NCBI RefSeq assembly: GCF_004362145.1
Contig: NZ_SNXC01000015.1
Location: 62,001-126,000, forward strand
Direction of reading: 5' to 3'
DNA length: 64,000 bases
DNA from: Marinomonas balearica
GTDB lineage: Bacteria; Pseudomonadota; Gammaproteobacteria; Pseudomonadales; Marinomonadaceae
Every line of letters starts with the position of its first letter. The stretch's first letter is position 1. Shown here one piece after another: positions 36,857 to 45,576 of the stretch. The notes beneath the pieces were generated by a model, which did not search any database, was not told where the DNA came from, and worked only from the letters and a program-made list of their open reading frames with translations. A program made the position numbers and the translations under genes.

Positions 36857-38644
36857 ATGTCCGACAAAAAATTGTCTGAAAATAAGCCTGACACTATCAA
36901 AGCGTCTCAACCAGATAAAGCGCCGCAGCCTAAAAAAGAGCTTCGCAGTAAGCAGTGGTACGGCAAACTCGATAAAGACGGCTTTATTCATCGCAGCTGG
37001 ATGAAAAACCAAGGACTACCGGATCACAGTTTTGATGGTCGTCCTATTATCGGTATTTGTAATTCATGGAGTGAATTGACGCCTTGTAATGCGCATTTAA
37101 GAGAGCTTGCCGAATACGTTAAACGCGGTGTTTGGGAAGCAGGTGGCGTGCCTTTAGAGTTTCCTGTTATGTCATTAGGCGAAACTCAAATGAAGCCCAC
37201 TGCCATGTTATTTCGAAATCTGATGAGCATGGATGTGGAAGAGTCTATTCGAGCGTATGGCATGGACGGTGTGGTGTTGTTGGGTGGCTGTGATAAAACC
37301 ACTCCCGCTCAATTGATGGGCGCTGCATCCGTTGATTTACCGGCCATTGTCGTGTCGTCTGGTCCGATGCTGAACGGCAAATATCGCGGTAAAGACATTG
37401 GTTCCGGTACCGATGTATGGAAATTCAGCGAAGCGGTTCGTGGTGGCTCAATGACGCTGGACGAGTTTATGCGCGCTGAATCCGGCATGTCACGTTCTCG
37501 TGGAACTTGTATGACAATGGGGACGGCTTCTACGATGTCTTGTTTAACGGAAGCATTGGGAATGTCATTGCCCGAAAACGGCACCTTGCCCGCGGTAGAC
37601 GCAAGACGTCAGGCGCTGGCGCATCTGACGGGCGCTCGCATTGTTTCAATGGTGAAAGAAGACCTTAAACCGTCGGATATCTTAACCAAAGCCGCTTTTG
37701 AAAATGCCATTCGCGCGAACGCCGCAATTGGTGGTTCAACAAACGCAGTGGTGCATCTTCTGGCTCTAGCGGGTCGAGTCGGTGTTGATTTGTCTTTAGC
37801 CGACTGGGATCGCATTGGTGCCACCGTACCTTGTATTGTGGATCTTATGCCATCGGGACAGTATTTAATGGAAGATTTTCATTATGCTGGTGGCTTTCCT
37901 GCGCTCCTTAATCGAATGGCAGAACTGTTCGATATGGATGCGAAAACCGTCACAGGTGCCACGCAAGCGGAGATATGCGTAGATGCAGAATGCTTCAATG
38001 ATGAGGTCATTCGCCCGCTCGATAATCCATTACGGGACAACGCAGGCATTGCCGTTTTGAAAGGCAATTTGGCACCACAAGGTGCGATTATAAAACCGAG
38101 TGCCGCGACCCCAGCTTTGCTGAAGCATACGGGTAAAGCCGTGGTCTTTGAAAATATCGAAGATTACAAAGCGCGCATCGATACCGATGAACTGGATGTC
38201 GATGAGCATTCCATTCTGGTCTTGAAAGGATGCGGACCAAAAGGCTACCCCGGTATGCCAGAAGTTGGAAACATGGCGCTGCCTCGTAAGGTTCTTGAAA
38301 AAGGTGTGACAGACATGGTGCGGATCAGTGACGCACGTATGAGTGGCACCGCATTTGGCACCGTCGTTCTTCATGTTTCTCCAGAGTCGACGATAGGAGG
38401 TCCACTTGCTTTGGTTCAATCGGGCGATGAAATTACATTGGATGTTGAGACACGCTTGCTTCAATTGAACGTTACCGATGAAGAGTTAGCATCACGCAAA
38501 GCCGCATGGCAATCACAAGAAAGTGAATATCATCGAGGTTATGCGAAGCTCTACATTGACCATGTAATGCAGGCCGATCAGGGAGCCGATTTGGATTTTC
38601 TAGTCGGTAAAAGCGGTTCAGTTGTGAAAAGGGAGTCTCACTAA
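36857..38644 (+). CDS. IlvD/EDD family dehydratase, probable D-galactonate dehydratase
   Basis: 595 residues. Cys68 (GICNSWSELTPCN), Cys145 (LLGGCDKTTPAQ) and Cys218 (SRGTCMTMGTAST) are the three ligands of the [2Fe-2S] cluster, and the length and motifs match sugar-acid members (L-arabinonate/D-galactonate type) rather than branched-chain IlvD. It should convert D-galactonate to 2-dehydro-3-deoxy-galactonate, replacing the unrelated enolase-family DgoD of E. coli. The ATG at 36857 follows TAAGGAG with 9-base spacing. The N-terminal 45 residues are Lys/Gln/Pro-rich and probably disordered. L-arabinonate or fuconate activity cannot be excluded. Confidence 0.88.
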   Translation: MSDKKLSENKPDTIKASQPDKAPQPKKELRSKQWYGKLDKDGFIHRSWMKNQGLPDHSFDGRPIIGICNSWSELTPCNAHLRELAEYVKRGVWEAGGVPLEFPVMSLGETQMKPTAMLFRNLMSMDVEESIRAYGMDGVVLLGGCDKTTPAQLMGAASVDLPAIVVSSGPMLNGKYRGKDIGSGTDVWKFSEAVRGGSMTLDEFMRAESGMSRSRGTCMTMGTASTMSCLTEALGMSLPENGTLPAVDARRQALAHLTGARIVSMVKEDLKPSDILTKAAFENAIRANAAIGGSTNAVVHLLALAGRVGVDLSLADWDRIGATVPCIVDLMPSGQYLMEDFHYAGGFPALLNRMAELFDMDAKTVTGATQAEICVDAECFNDEVIRPLDNPLRDNAGIAVLKGNLAPQGAIIKPSAATPALLKHTGKAVVFENIEDYKARIDTDELDVDEHSILVLKGCGPKGYPGMPEVGNMALPRKVLEKGVTDMVRISDARMSGTAFGTVVLHVSPESTIGGPLALVQSGDEITLDVETRLLQLNVTDEELASRKAAWQSQESEYHRGYAKLYIDHVMQADQGADLDFLVGKSGSVVKRESH

Positions 38645-39408
38645 TGACAAGCGTAACAAAGTACTCATCTGTTGAGGGTCAACATGTGCTTGTGACTGGC
38701 GGAGCCAGTGGCATCGGCGAGGCCATTGTGGAAGCCTTTGCCAAGCAAGGAGCAAGGGTTAGTTTTTTTGATTTGGACGAAAAGGCAGGGAGTGCGTTAG
38801 TCGCTCGATTAGAAGAAAAGGGCTTTGATGTCCACTTTTCCTGCGTCGATCTTATGGACATTGAGTCCCTTCAAACGACCATATCGAGCCGAATCAATGC
38901 GTGGGGTTACGTTGCGACCTTAATCAATAATGCGGCAAACGATCAACGTCACGATCTTCAGAGTATGACCTCCGCCCAGTTTGATGCCTGCATGCAGGTG
39001 AACTTAAAGCATCACTTCTTTGCCGCTCAATCTGTCGCGACGGGTATGGCGGAACAAGGTGCGGGTTCGATCATCAATATGAGTTCTAATTCGTGGATGC
39101 TTGGGCTGTCAGGTTACCCAGGTTATGTCACTGCGAAAGCAGGTATATCTGGGTTAACGAAAGGCCTAGCTCGTGAGCTGGGAGGTGATGGAATTCGAGT
39201 TAATACCGTTTTGCCAGGTTGGGTAATGACTCAAAAACAAAAAGATTTGTGGCTGACGCCGGAAGCCGAAGCTGAATTGATGGTGCAGCAGGCACTGAAA
39301 ACTAAAATCGAGCCAGAAGACGTCGCGAACATGGTTGTATTTTTGGCTGCTGACGAAAGCCGAATGATCTCAGGTCAGAGTTTGGTTGTCGATGGAGGTC
39401 GGCTATGA
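38644..39408 (+). CDS. SDR dehydrogenase, probable D-galactose 1-dehydrogenase
   Basis: 254 residues. NAD(P)-binding GASGIGEAIVEAF (about 19-31), NNAANDQRH (about 97-105), active Ser in NMSSNSWM, the YVTAKAG catalytic Tyr/Lys motif (about 161-165) and VNTVLPGWVMTQKQ near the C-terminal part. NNAANDQRH and PGWVMTxKQ are shared with sugar 1-dehydrogenases acting on galactose, arabinose or xylose. It should oxidise galactose to galactono-lactone, the first step of the De Ley-Doudoroff route. The start overlaps the dehydratase stop by one base, and its own stop overlaps the dgoK start, so the genes are translationally coupled. Confidence 0.88.
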   Translation: MTSVTKYSSVEGQHVLVTGGASGIGEAIVEAFAKQGARVSFFDLDEKAGSALVARLEEKGFDVHFSCVDLMDIESLQTTISSRINAWGYVATLINNAANDQRHDLQSMTSAQFDACMQVNLKHHFFAAQSVATGMAEQGAGSIINMSSNSWMLGLSGYPGYVTAKAGISGLTKGLARELGGDGIRVNTVLPGWVMTQKQKDLWLTPEAEAELMVQQALKTKIEPEDVANMVVFLAADESRMISGQSLVVDGGRL

Positions 39409-40334
39409 GTGGCTCACCCATGTTTATCGCAGTGGATTGGGGTACCTCCAATTTACGGGTATTTCTTATCGATAGGCTCGGCACGATTCTGGATCAAAAG
39501 CAAAGCGATCAAGGAATGTTGGGTCTGGCTCCTGAGGCGTTTGAGTCGACGCTTGCAGACATTGTTGCGCCTTGGCTTGAACATAATGTGCCTATTTATA
39601 TGGCAGGTATGGTCGGCAGTAAAGGTGGGTGGCAGGAAGTCCCTTATCTTCAATGCCCGCATTTGCTAACAGAGTTAAGCGCCAACCTTGTACAACTCGA
39701 AACGACCTTACCCGTTGATGTGTACATTGTTCCCGGTGCTCAAGGCATAGGTGTTGGACAACAAGCCGATGTGATGCGAGGTGAAGAAACGCAACTATTA
39801 GGCTTGTGGAAAAAGCTTTCGATGGACGCCAGTGTCGACAGCAATAAAGAAATTTTCTTCTGCATGCCGGGGACGCATTGTAAATGGGGGCGTATTGAAA
39901 AGGGCGAATTGAAACAGTTTTCTACCACTTTTTCAGGAGAGTTGTACGCTAAGTTATCACAAGAATCGAGCCTTGTTAAAGGCATCTCGTCAAGTGATTC
40001 ATTCGATCCTGAGGTCTTTCAAAAAGGCTTGGACACATCGAAAAAAGAGGGTGGATTACTGCATCACTTATTTTCCGTTCGCAGTCGTCAGGTGACGGGT
40101 GAAATGTCCGATGCGGCAGTCTTTGATTATTTGTCAGGAATCATTGTGGGAAACGATGTCAGCGAAATGTCGGAGTGTCTTCATTTGAAAGGCAAACGAT
40201 TGTATGTCATCGGTTCCAGTTTATTGGCGCAACGTTATCGAATGGCTTTGAGTGAGAGCGATACCTTCGTTGTGCAGGTTGATGCCAGCGAAGCGAGCAT
40301 TCTCGGTCTCACGACCATCGCGGATGCGCAATAA
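39405..40334 (+). CDS. dgoK: 2-dehydro-3-deoxygalactonokinase
   Basis: 309 residues of the DgoK family: FIAVDWGTSNLRVFLID at the N-terminus (phosphate 1 motif), GMLGLAPEAFE, PIYMAGMVGSKGGWQEVPYL, VPGAQGIG, VMRGEETQLLGLW, FCMPGTHCKWGRIEKGELKQFSTTFSGELYAKL (phosphate 2) and LYVIGSSLLAQRY near the C-terminus. It phosphorylates KDGal to 2-dehydro-3-deoxy-6-phosphogalactonate. The ATG overlaps the previous stop (ATGA). An 87-base gap separates it from dgoA. Confidence 0.95.
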   Translation: MSGSPMFIAVDWGTSNLRVFLIDRLGTILDQKQSDQGMLGLAPEAFESTLADIVAPWLEHNVPIYMAGMVGSKGGWQEVPYLQCPHLLTELSANLVQLETTLPVDVYIVPGAQGIGVGQQADVMRGEETQLLGLWKKLSMDASVDSNKEIFFCMPGTHCKWGRIEKGELKQFSTTFSGELYAKLSQESSLVKGISSSDSFDPEVFQKGLDTSKKEGGLLHHLFSVRSRQVTGEMSDAAVFDYLSGIIVGNDVSEMSECLHLKGKRLYVIGSSLLAQRYRMALSESDTFVVQVDASEASILGLTTIADAQ

Positions 40335-40421
40335 CATACAACGTACTTCACATCGTTTTTTTAGCGTAACAATAAAAATACATTTTCGATCGCAGACCTG
40401 TCTGATCGGAGGGATAGAAAT

Positions 40422-41063
40422 ATGACTTTTGAAGAACAAATGAATCGTTTTCCGCTGGTGGCTATATTGCGAGGCATTAAACCAAGCGAAGTGCTGGCTC
40501 ACGTCGAGGAACTGATAAATGTCGGCTTTGGTATTATCGAAGTGCCACTCAATTCGCCGGAGCCATTTACAAGTATTGCAGCCGTTCAGGAAGCGTACGG
40601 AGACAGAGCGCTCATCGGCGCAGGCACTGTTTTGACGACCGAGCAGGTGGCGCAGTTAGCGGATACAGGCGCTAAATTGATGGTGAGCCCGCATACGGAT
40701 CCGAATCTGATTCGATGCGCGAAAGAAAAAGGCTTATATGCGCTACCCGGTTTCTTCTCGGCGAGCGAAGCTTTTAGTGCGCTTCAAGCTGGAGCGGATG
40801 GTTTGAAACTGTTTCCGGCAGAAGCACTACCTTCTCCTAATGTTATTAAAGCGCTCGGTGCCGTGATTCCAAAACACGTCTGGATATGCCCTGTGGGCGG
40901 TGTTACGCCGTCTAATATGGACGTCTATTTGGATGCTGGTGCACGAGGGTTTGGGTTGGGCTCTGCATTGTACAAAGCAGGGCAAAGTGTTGAAACCACT
41001 GCAAATAACGCGAAAGCTTTCGCCGCGAGCTGGCAGGCTTACCAAGCTCACAAGGGGAATTAA
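40422..41063 (+). CDS. dgoA: 2-dehydro-3-deoxy-6-phosphogalactonate aldolase
   Basis: 213 residues of the KDPG/KDPGal aldolase family. The N-terminal FPLVAILRGIKPSEVLAHVEELINVGFGIIEVPLNSP, then ALIGAGTVLTTEQV, LMVSPHTDPNLI, LYALPGFFSASEAFSALQAGADGLKLFPAEALPSPNVIKALGAVIP, where Lys129 in GLKLFPAE is the Schiff-base lysine, and PVGGVTPSNMDVYLDAGARGFGLGSALYKAG. The P-L-N-S-P and F-G-L-G-S-A-L-Y motifs distinguish the galactonate branch. Products are pyruvate and glyceraldehyde 3-phosphate. The lactonase gene follows after 5 bases. Confidence 0.95.
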   Translation: MTFEEQMNRFPLVAILRGIKPSEVLAHVEELINVGFGIIEVPLNSPEPFTSIAAVQEAYGDRALIGAGTVLTTEQVAQLADTGAKLMVSPHTDPNLIRCAKEKGLYALPGFFSASEAFSALQAGADGLKLFPAEALPSPNVIKALGAVIPKHVWICPVGGVTPSNMDVYLDAGARGFGLGSALYKAGQSVETTANNAKAFAASWQAYQAHKGN

Positions 41064-41068
41064 TCGCG

Positions 41069-41971
41069 ATGACCACTTTAGAAAACGAAATCTCAATTTC
41101 ACCTCAGATTACGCCAATCAGCAGCGAGCGACACACCCTAGCCGAAGGGCCATTCTGGTGTGCAGAAACTGAGTGTCTGTTTTGGGTTGATATTCCAAAG
41201 CAGCAAGTTTGGAGATGGTCATCACAGACTCAAGAGACGCGTTCGTGGCACATGCCCAAAAAAGTCTCAGCAGTGTTTGCGTCTCAAGCACCGAACTTGG
41301 TCGTTGTATTGTCCGACGGCGTTGCAATCTTTGATACCGAAACCGAGATCATCGAATATTTGGTTACGCTGGATGAAGATCGTCCGAGCAATCGTACAAA
41401 TGACGCGAAAGTTGCACCAGACGGAAGTCTTTGGGTAGGAACGATGGACGACAATGAAGTTCAGAAGTCGGGTCGTTTATGGCGGGTTACTCCTCATGGT
41501 GAGAAGCAAAAGATGCTCGACAACGTTGGCATCTCGAATACATTGGCATGGGATGAAAGCCGAGATCGATTCTACTTCGCCGATTCCATGGCTGGTGAAA
41601 TACACCAGTTTCCTTACCCTAATTTCACGGATACAAGAAACCACAGCCCTTTCGCAAAAGTCGAAATAGGAGCGCCAGATGGATCAGCGATTGATGCTGA
41701 CGGATGCCTTTGGAATGCACAGTGGGACGGTCAAAAAGTTGTTAAATATTCGCCTGCAGGGAACGTATTAATGACGGTTCAACTGCCATTTGCCAGACCG
41801 ACAAGTTGTGCATTTGGCGGAAAAAATGGCAACACCTTATTCATTACGTCGGCAAGTGTTGGCCTGACCGATAAGCAGTTAGCACAGAGCCCACTGTCGG
41901 GACATGTTGTTGCCATCGAAGTAGACGCGAGCGGCTCAGCTGGAGCGCCGTTTCAAATAAGCGACTATTAA
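41069..41971 (+). CDS. SMP-30/gluconolactonase family sugar lactonase
   Basis: 300 residues of the six-bladed beta-propeller SMP-30 family. Metal ligands can be placed as Glu in LAEGPFWCAETECLFWVDI (about 25-43), Asn in ISNTLAWDESRDRFYFADS (about 155-173) and Asp in GAPDGSAIDADGCLWNAQWDGQKV (about 197-220); RTNDAKVAPDGSLWVGTM is the usual substrate-binding blade. It should open galactono-lactone from the SDR dehydrogenase to galactonate. It lies between the aldolase and beta-galactosidase genes in the catabolic operon. Confidence 0.92.
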   Translation: MTTLENEISISPQITPISSERHTLAEGPFWCAETECLFWVDIPKQQVWRWSSQTQETRSWHMPKKVSAVFASQAPNLVVVLSDGVAIFDTETEIIEYLVTLDEDRPSNRTNDAKVAPDGSLWVGTMDDNEVQKSGRLWRVTPHGEKQKMLDNVGISNTLAWDESRDRFYFADSMAGEIHQFPYPNFTDTRNHSPFAKVEIGAPDGSAIDADGCLWNAQWDGQKVVKYSPAGNVLMTVQLPFARPTSCAFGGKNGNTLFITSASVGLTDKQLAQSPLSGHVVAIEVDASGSAGAPFQISDY

Positions 41972-42015
41972 GCAACCGTTAAGCAAATCAAACAAAGATT
42001 TTCTGGAGTATAAAA

Positions 42016-44004
42016 ATGAAACTAGGTGTGTGTTATTACCCTGAACACTGGCCTAAAGCTCGATGGGTGCAAGATGCACAACAGATGCGAGAAATTGGTA
42101 TTGAATACGTTCGCGTTGGTGAGTTTAGCTGGAGCCGACTGGAGCCTGCGCCGGGAGAATTAGACTGGAGTTGGTTGGACGAATCATTAGCTGTTCTTCA
42201 TCAACACGGGTTAAAGGTCGTGTTAGGAACACCGACACCGACGCCCCCGAAATGGCTCGTTGATCAACACCCAGACATGTTGGCAAAAGATGAAAATGGC
42301 AATGTCCGAGGGTTTGGCTCTCGTCGACATTATACTTTCGCCAGTACATCGTATCGTACCGAAGTGGATCGAATTGTGACGCTAATGGCGCAGCGCTATG
42401 GCGAGCACCCCGCAGTTTATGCGTGGCAAACGGATAATGAATACGGTTGTCACGATACTATACTGAGTTATGCCGACGCAGATCTTATTGCGTTCCGTAT
42501 TTGGCTAAAAGAAAAGTACGGCTCTATTTCTGAGCTGAATACCGCGTGGGGGAATGTGTTTTGGAGCATGGAGTATCGAAGCTTTGATGAGATCGAATTG
42601 CCCAATTTAACCGTCACTGAGGCGAACCCCATTCATCGTCTTGATTTTCAGCGGTGTTGTTCCGATCAGGTTGTGGCTTACAACAAACTTCAAACGGAAA
42701 TTCTGCGTAAATTCTCTCCCGATAGAGACCTTATTCACAATTATATGGGCTTTTTCACGGCGTTTGATCACTACAAAGTGGGAAATGATCTCGATATTGC
42801 CAGTTGGGATACTTATCCTTTGGGCTTTTTGGATCAAGAAGATATTTATCGTGATGATGAGAAACAACGCTATATGCGCACCGGCCACCCCGATTTCGGT
42901 GCGTTTCATCATGATCTTTACCGTGCGTGCGGTAAAGGACGTTTATGGATCATGGAGCAACAACCCGGCCCAGTGAATTGGGCGCCTCATAATCCCGCTC
43001 CAGCAAACGGTGCGGTGAGACTCTGGACGTGGGAAGCGTTTTCGCACGGTGCTGAAGTTGTCTCCTATTTTCGTTGGCGTCAGGCTCCGTTTGCTCAAGA
43101 GCAAATGCACGCAGGTTTATTGCGTACCGATGGCGAGTATGCGGAAGCGGCATTTGAGGCCAAACAAGTCAGTTCGGACGTCGAGCAGCTTGCTCATCAA
43201 TTAGATCTTTCTGTGGATGATTTAATGGCGTTGCCGAGTAAAGGGCAAGTCGCATTAGTATTTGATTACGACAGTTGTTGGACTTTTGATATTCAGCCTC
43301 AATCGAACGCTTACCGATATATGTCTTGGTTCTATCGTTGTTATGAAGCTATTCGAAAGTTGGGATTGAGTATTGATATTGTTTCCCCTCAATCTGAGTT
43401 TGAAGGGTATGAAATGCTCGTGTTGCCGGCTCAGGCTAACATTGATCAAGAGATGCTTTTGCGTCTTCAGGCGTTTGAAGGTCGTATTCTCTTTGGCCCT
43501 AGATCGGGCAGTAAAACATCGGATTACCGAATTCCAGATAACCTTGCTCCGGGTAAAGTGCAAGCGTTAGTGGATGTGGTTGTTGAGCGAGTCGACGCTT
43601 TACCCAAGCATACTCAACTTAATGTTTATGGAAGCTGGGGGCGAGGTGCGATTCAGAATTGGCATGAACAATTGAAAGCCGAGCCGAAAGAACGTCCGCA
43701 GGAAGTCTTGCTGAAAACAGATAACGGCACGCCCGTTTTGGTGAAACAACTGAACAGTTACTATCTGGGATCTTGTGTGGATGACGGGTTGCTCGAACAA
43801 ATATTTTCACGATTGGCGCAAAGCAGTGGGTTAACGACGAACTTTTTGCCGGAAGGGATACGAGTAAGAGATCGTGGACCGATCCGCTTTGCGTTTAACT
43901 ATGGAAATGAAACGAGAGAAATAACCTTCTCAGGGTATGAAAAGCTGTTAGGAAGTAATGCTTTAGGGCAATGCGACCTTTCGATTTGGCGGGCGACATC
44001 CTAA
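42016..44004 (+). CDS. Beta-galactosidase, GH42
   Basis: 662 residues. The N-terminal barrel opens with LGVCYYPEHWPKARWVQDAQQMREIGIEYVRVGEFSWSRLEP, the GH42 signature. Acid/base Glu142 is in YAWQTDNEYGCHDT, and the nucleophile Glu314 is in WIMEQQPGPVNWAPHNPAP. The trimerisation domain (about 395-600) and small C-terminal beta domain follow. No signal peptide, so cytoplasmic. GH42 enzymes usually act on short beta-galactosides rather than lactose alone. The pairing with GH36 implies substrates with both linkages or two different substrates. Confidence 0.95.
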   Translation: MKLGVCYYPEHWPKARWVQDAQQMREIGIEYVRVGEFSWSRLEPAPGELDWSWLDESLAVLHQHGLKVVLGTPTPTPPKWLVDQHPDMLAKDENGNVRGFGSRRHYTFASTSYRTEVDRIVTLMAQRYGEHPAVYAWQTDNEYGCHDTILSYADADLIAFRIWLKEKYGSISELNTAWGNVFWSMEYRSFDEIELPNLTVTEANPIHRLDFQRCCSDQVVAYNKLQTEILRKFSPDRDLIHNYMGFFTAFDHYKVGNDLDIASWDTYPLGFLDQEDIYRDDEKQRYMRTGHPDFGAFHHDLYRACGKGRLWIMEQQPGPVNWAPHNPAPANGAVRLWTWEAFSHGAEVVSYFRWRQAPFAQEQMHAGLLRTDGEYAEAAFEAKQVSSDVEQLAHQLDLSVDDLMALPSKGQVALVFDYDSCWTFDIQPQSNAYRYMSWFYRCYEAIRKLGLSIDIVSPQSEFEGYEMLVLPAQANIDQEMLLRLQAFEGRILFGPRSGSKTSDYRIPDNLAPGKVQALVDVVVERVDALPKHTQLNVYGSWGRGAIQNWHEQLKAEPKERPQEVLLKTDNGTPVLVKQLNSYYLGSCVDDGLLEQIFSRLAQSSGLTTNFLPEGIRVRDRGPIRFAFNYGNETREITFSGYEKLLGSNALGQCDLSIWRATS

Positions 44005-44053
44005 TTTACGCTCGATTTTAATCGATCTGTTTACAACTTAAATATTACTTATT

Positions 44054-44112
44054 GGAACTGTGTTTCGTTATTGACTTGGTGAGGTGTATGTACAATACTG
44101 GAACCAAGTTCC
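44054..44112 (+). promoter_or_regulatory. Binding-protein promoter flanked by two IclR-type operators
   Basis: TTGACT (44071-44076), 17 bases and AATACT (44094-44099) form a promoter. GGAAC-TGT-GTTTC (44054-44066) ends 4 bases before the -35, and TGGAACCAAGTTCCA (core 44100-44112), a perfect 6-3-6 palindrome, starts directly after the -10 over the expected transcription start. Two sites bracket one promoter, suggesting cooperative repression. Confidence 0.62.
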
Positions 44113-44190
44113 ATAAAAAGTCAGCGTTAAATAATAATAAAGTTATTATGTAAACCAGTAGAGAAATAACAATAAGAGGCTCAGAAAAAT

Positions 44191-45414
44191 ATGAACATTT
44201 TACATTCATGGGCGGCGGGTTCTATGGCATTAATTGCTGCAACGGCAGCCAATGCGGGAACTTTGGTGATCAATTCTGATCAGGCTGATCCTGCACCAAA
44301 AGCGGCGTTCGCTGAAATCGTTTCTAAATTTGAAGCAGAGAACCCAGATGTTGACGTGAAGTACAACCTTTATGATAAAGAAGGCTATAAGACAGCCATT
44401 CGTAACTGGTTGGCGACAACACCTCCAGATTTGGTCTTTTGGTATGCGGGTAACCGTATGAAAACCTTCGTGGATCGTGGATTGTTTGAAGATGTAAGCG
44501 ATATTTGGCAAGAGCACAACCTTTACTCCGATATGGCGTCAGCCAAGCCTGCGATGACGGTCAACGATAAACAATGGGGTGTGCCGTATACCTTCTATCA
44601 ATGGGGTGTTTACTACCGAAAAGACATCTTTGAAAAGTTGAACATAGAAGAGCCCAAAACGTGGCAAGACTTTTTGTCTGCTAGTAAAACTTTGAAAGCC
44701 AACGAGATTGCTCCCGTAGCGATTGGTACTAAATATCTATGGACCGCTGCGGGCTGGTTCGATTATCTAAACATGCGTACAAACGGTTTGAAATTTCACA
44801 TCGATTTGATGGATGGCAAGATTCCGTATACGGATGACCGTGTTAAGAAAACATTTGAGCACTGGAAAGAGCTTATCGAGCCGGGTTACTTCCTTGAGAA
44901 CCATGCATCGTATTCTTGGCAGGAAGCACAGCCATTTTTGTACAATGGCAAAGCGGCAATGTATCTGATTGGTAATTTCATCACGCCAAACTTCCCTAAA
45001 GAGCTGGATGGAAAAATGGGGTTCTTCCAATTTCCACAAATCAATCCTAACGTAGGCATGTTTGAAGACGCACCGATGGATACGATCCATATCCCTTCAA
45101 AAGCGAAAAACAAAGAGGATGCTCGGAAATTCTTAGAGTTCATGGCACGTGCGGATAATCAAACGTTAGTGAATAAGGCGCTTTTGCAGATTCCGCCACA
45201 TAAAGATGCGACAGCCCCTGATAACTACTTCTTGAACAAAGGTGTTTCAATGCTGAAAGCGGCAGATGGTACGGCTCAGTTCTATGACCGAGACACGGAT
45301 CCGGCAATGGCGCAGGAAGGTATGAAAGGCTTTCAAGAGTTCATGGTGAAACCTGAGCGTATGGATGCGATCCTGAAACGTTTGGAGCGTGTTCGTAAAC
45401 GTACGTTTAAATAA
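44191..45414 (+). CDS. Sugar ABC transporter substrate-binding protein (CUT1 type)
   Basis: 407 residues. A signal peptide (MNILHSWAAGSMALIAATAANA) precedes a bacterial solute-binding family 1 protein: FAEIVSKFEAENPDVDVKYNLYDKEGYKTAIRNWLATTPPDLVFWYAGNRMKTFVDRGLFEDVSDIW, VPYTFYQWGVYYRKDIFEKLNIEEPKTWQDF and NGKAAMYLIGNFI. Many aromatic residues (W, Y) would line the sugar site. It delivers galactosides to the permeases at 32968-34694. It is the last gene of the cluster, with its own promoter and two operators, so it can be made in excess of the permeases. A terminator follows. Confidence 0.94.
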   Translation: MNILHSWAAGSMALIAATAANAGTLVINSDQADPAPKAAFAEIVSKFEAENPDVDVKYNLYDKEGYKTAIRNWLATTPPDLVFWYAGNRMKTFVDRGLFEDVSDIWQEHNLYSDMASAKPAMTVNDKQWGVPYTFYQWGVYYRKDIFEKLNIEEPKTWQDFLSASKTLKANEIAPVAIGTKYLWTAAGWFDYLNMRTNGLKFHIDLMDGKIPYTDDRVKKTFEHWKELIEPGYFLENHASYSWQEAQPFLYNGKAAMYLIGNFITPNFPKELDGKMGFFQFPQINPNVGMFEDAPMDTIHIPSKAKNKEDARKFLEFMARADNQTLVNKALLQIPPHKDATAPDNYFLNKGVSMLKAADGTAQFYDRDTDPAMAQEGMKGFQEFMVKPERMDAILKRLERVRKRTFK

Positions 45415-45457
45415 CAGATCTGTTGATCTAATCGTGTCGTTGTAAAGTAGAGTGTTG

Positions 45458-45494
45458 AAAACCAGATATCTTTTTAGGGTGTCTGGTTTTTTCT
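45458..45494 (+). terminator. Terminator of the galactoside cluster
   Basis: AAAACCAGA (45458-45466), extended by TAT with two G-U pairs, folds with TCTGGTTTT (45482-45490) and runs into TTTTTTCT. It closes the binding-protein transcript. Confidence 0.88.
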
Positions 45495-45576
45495 ATTAAG
45501 CATTGTGATGGTGTTTTACTTTGCCTTTGATATGATTCTTGATGTTATTCAAAAGTGAAGAAGGGAGTCAAAGAGA

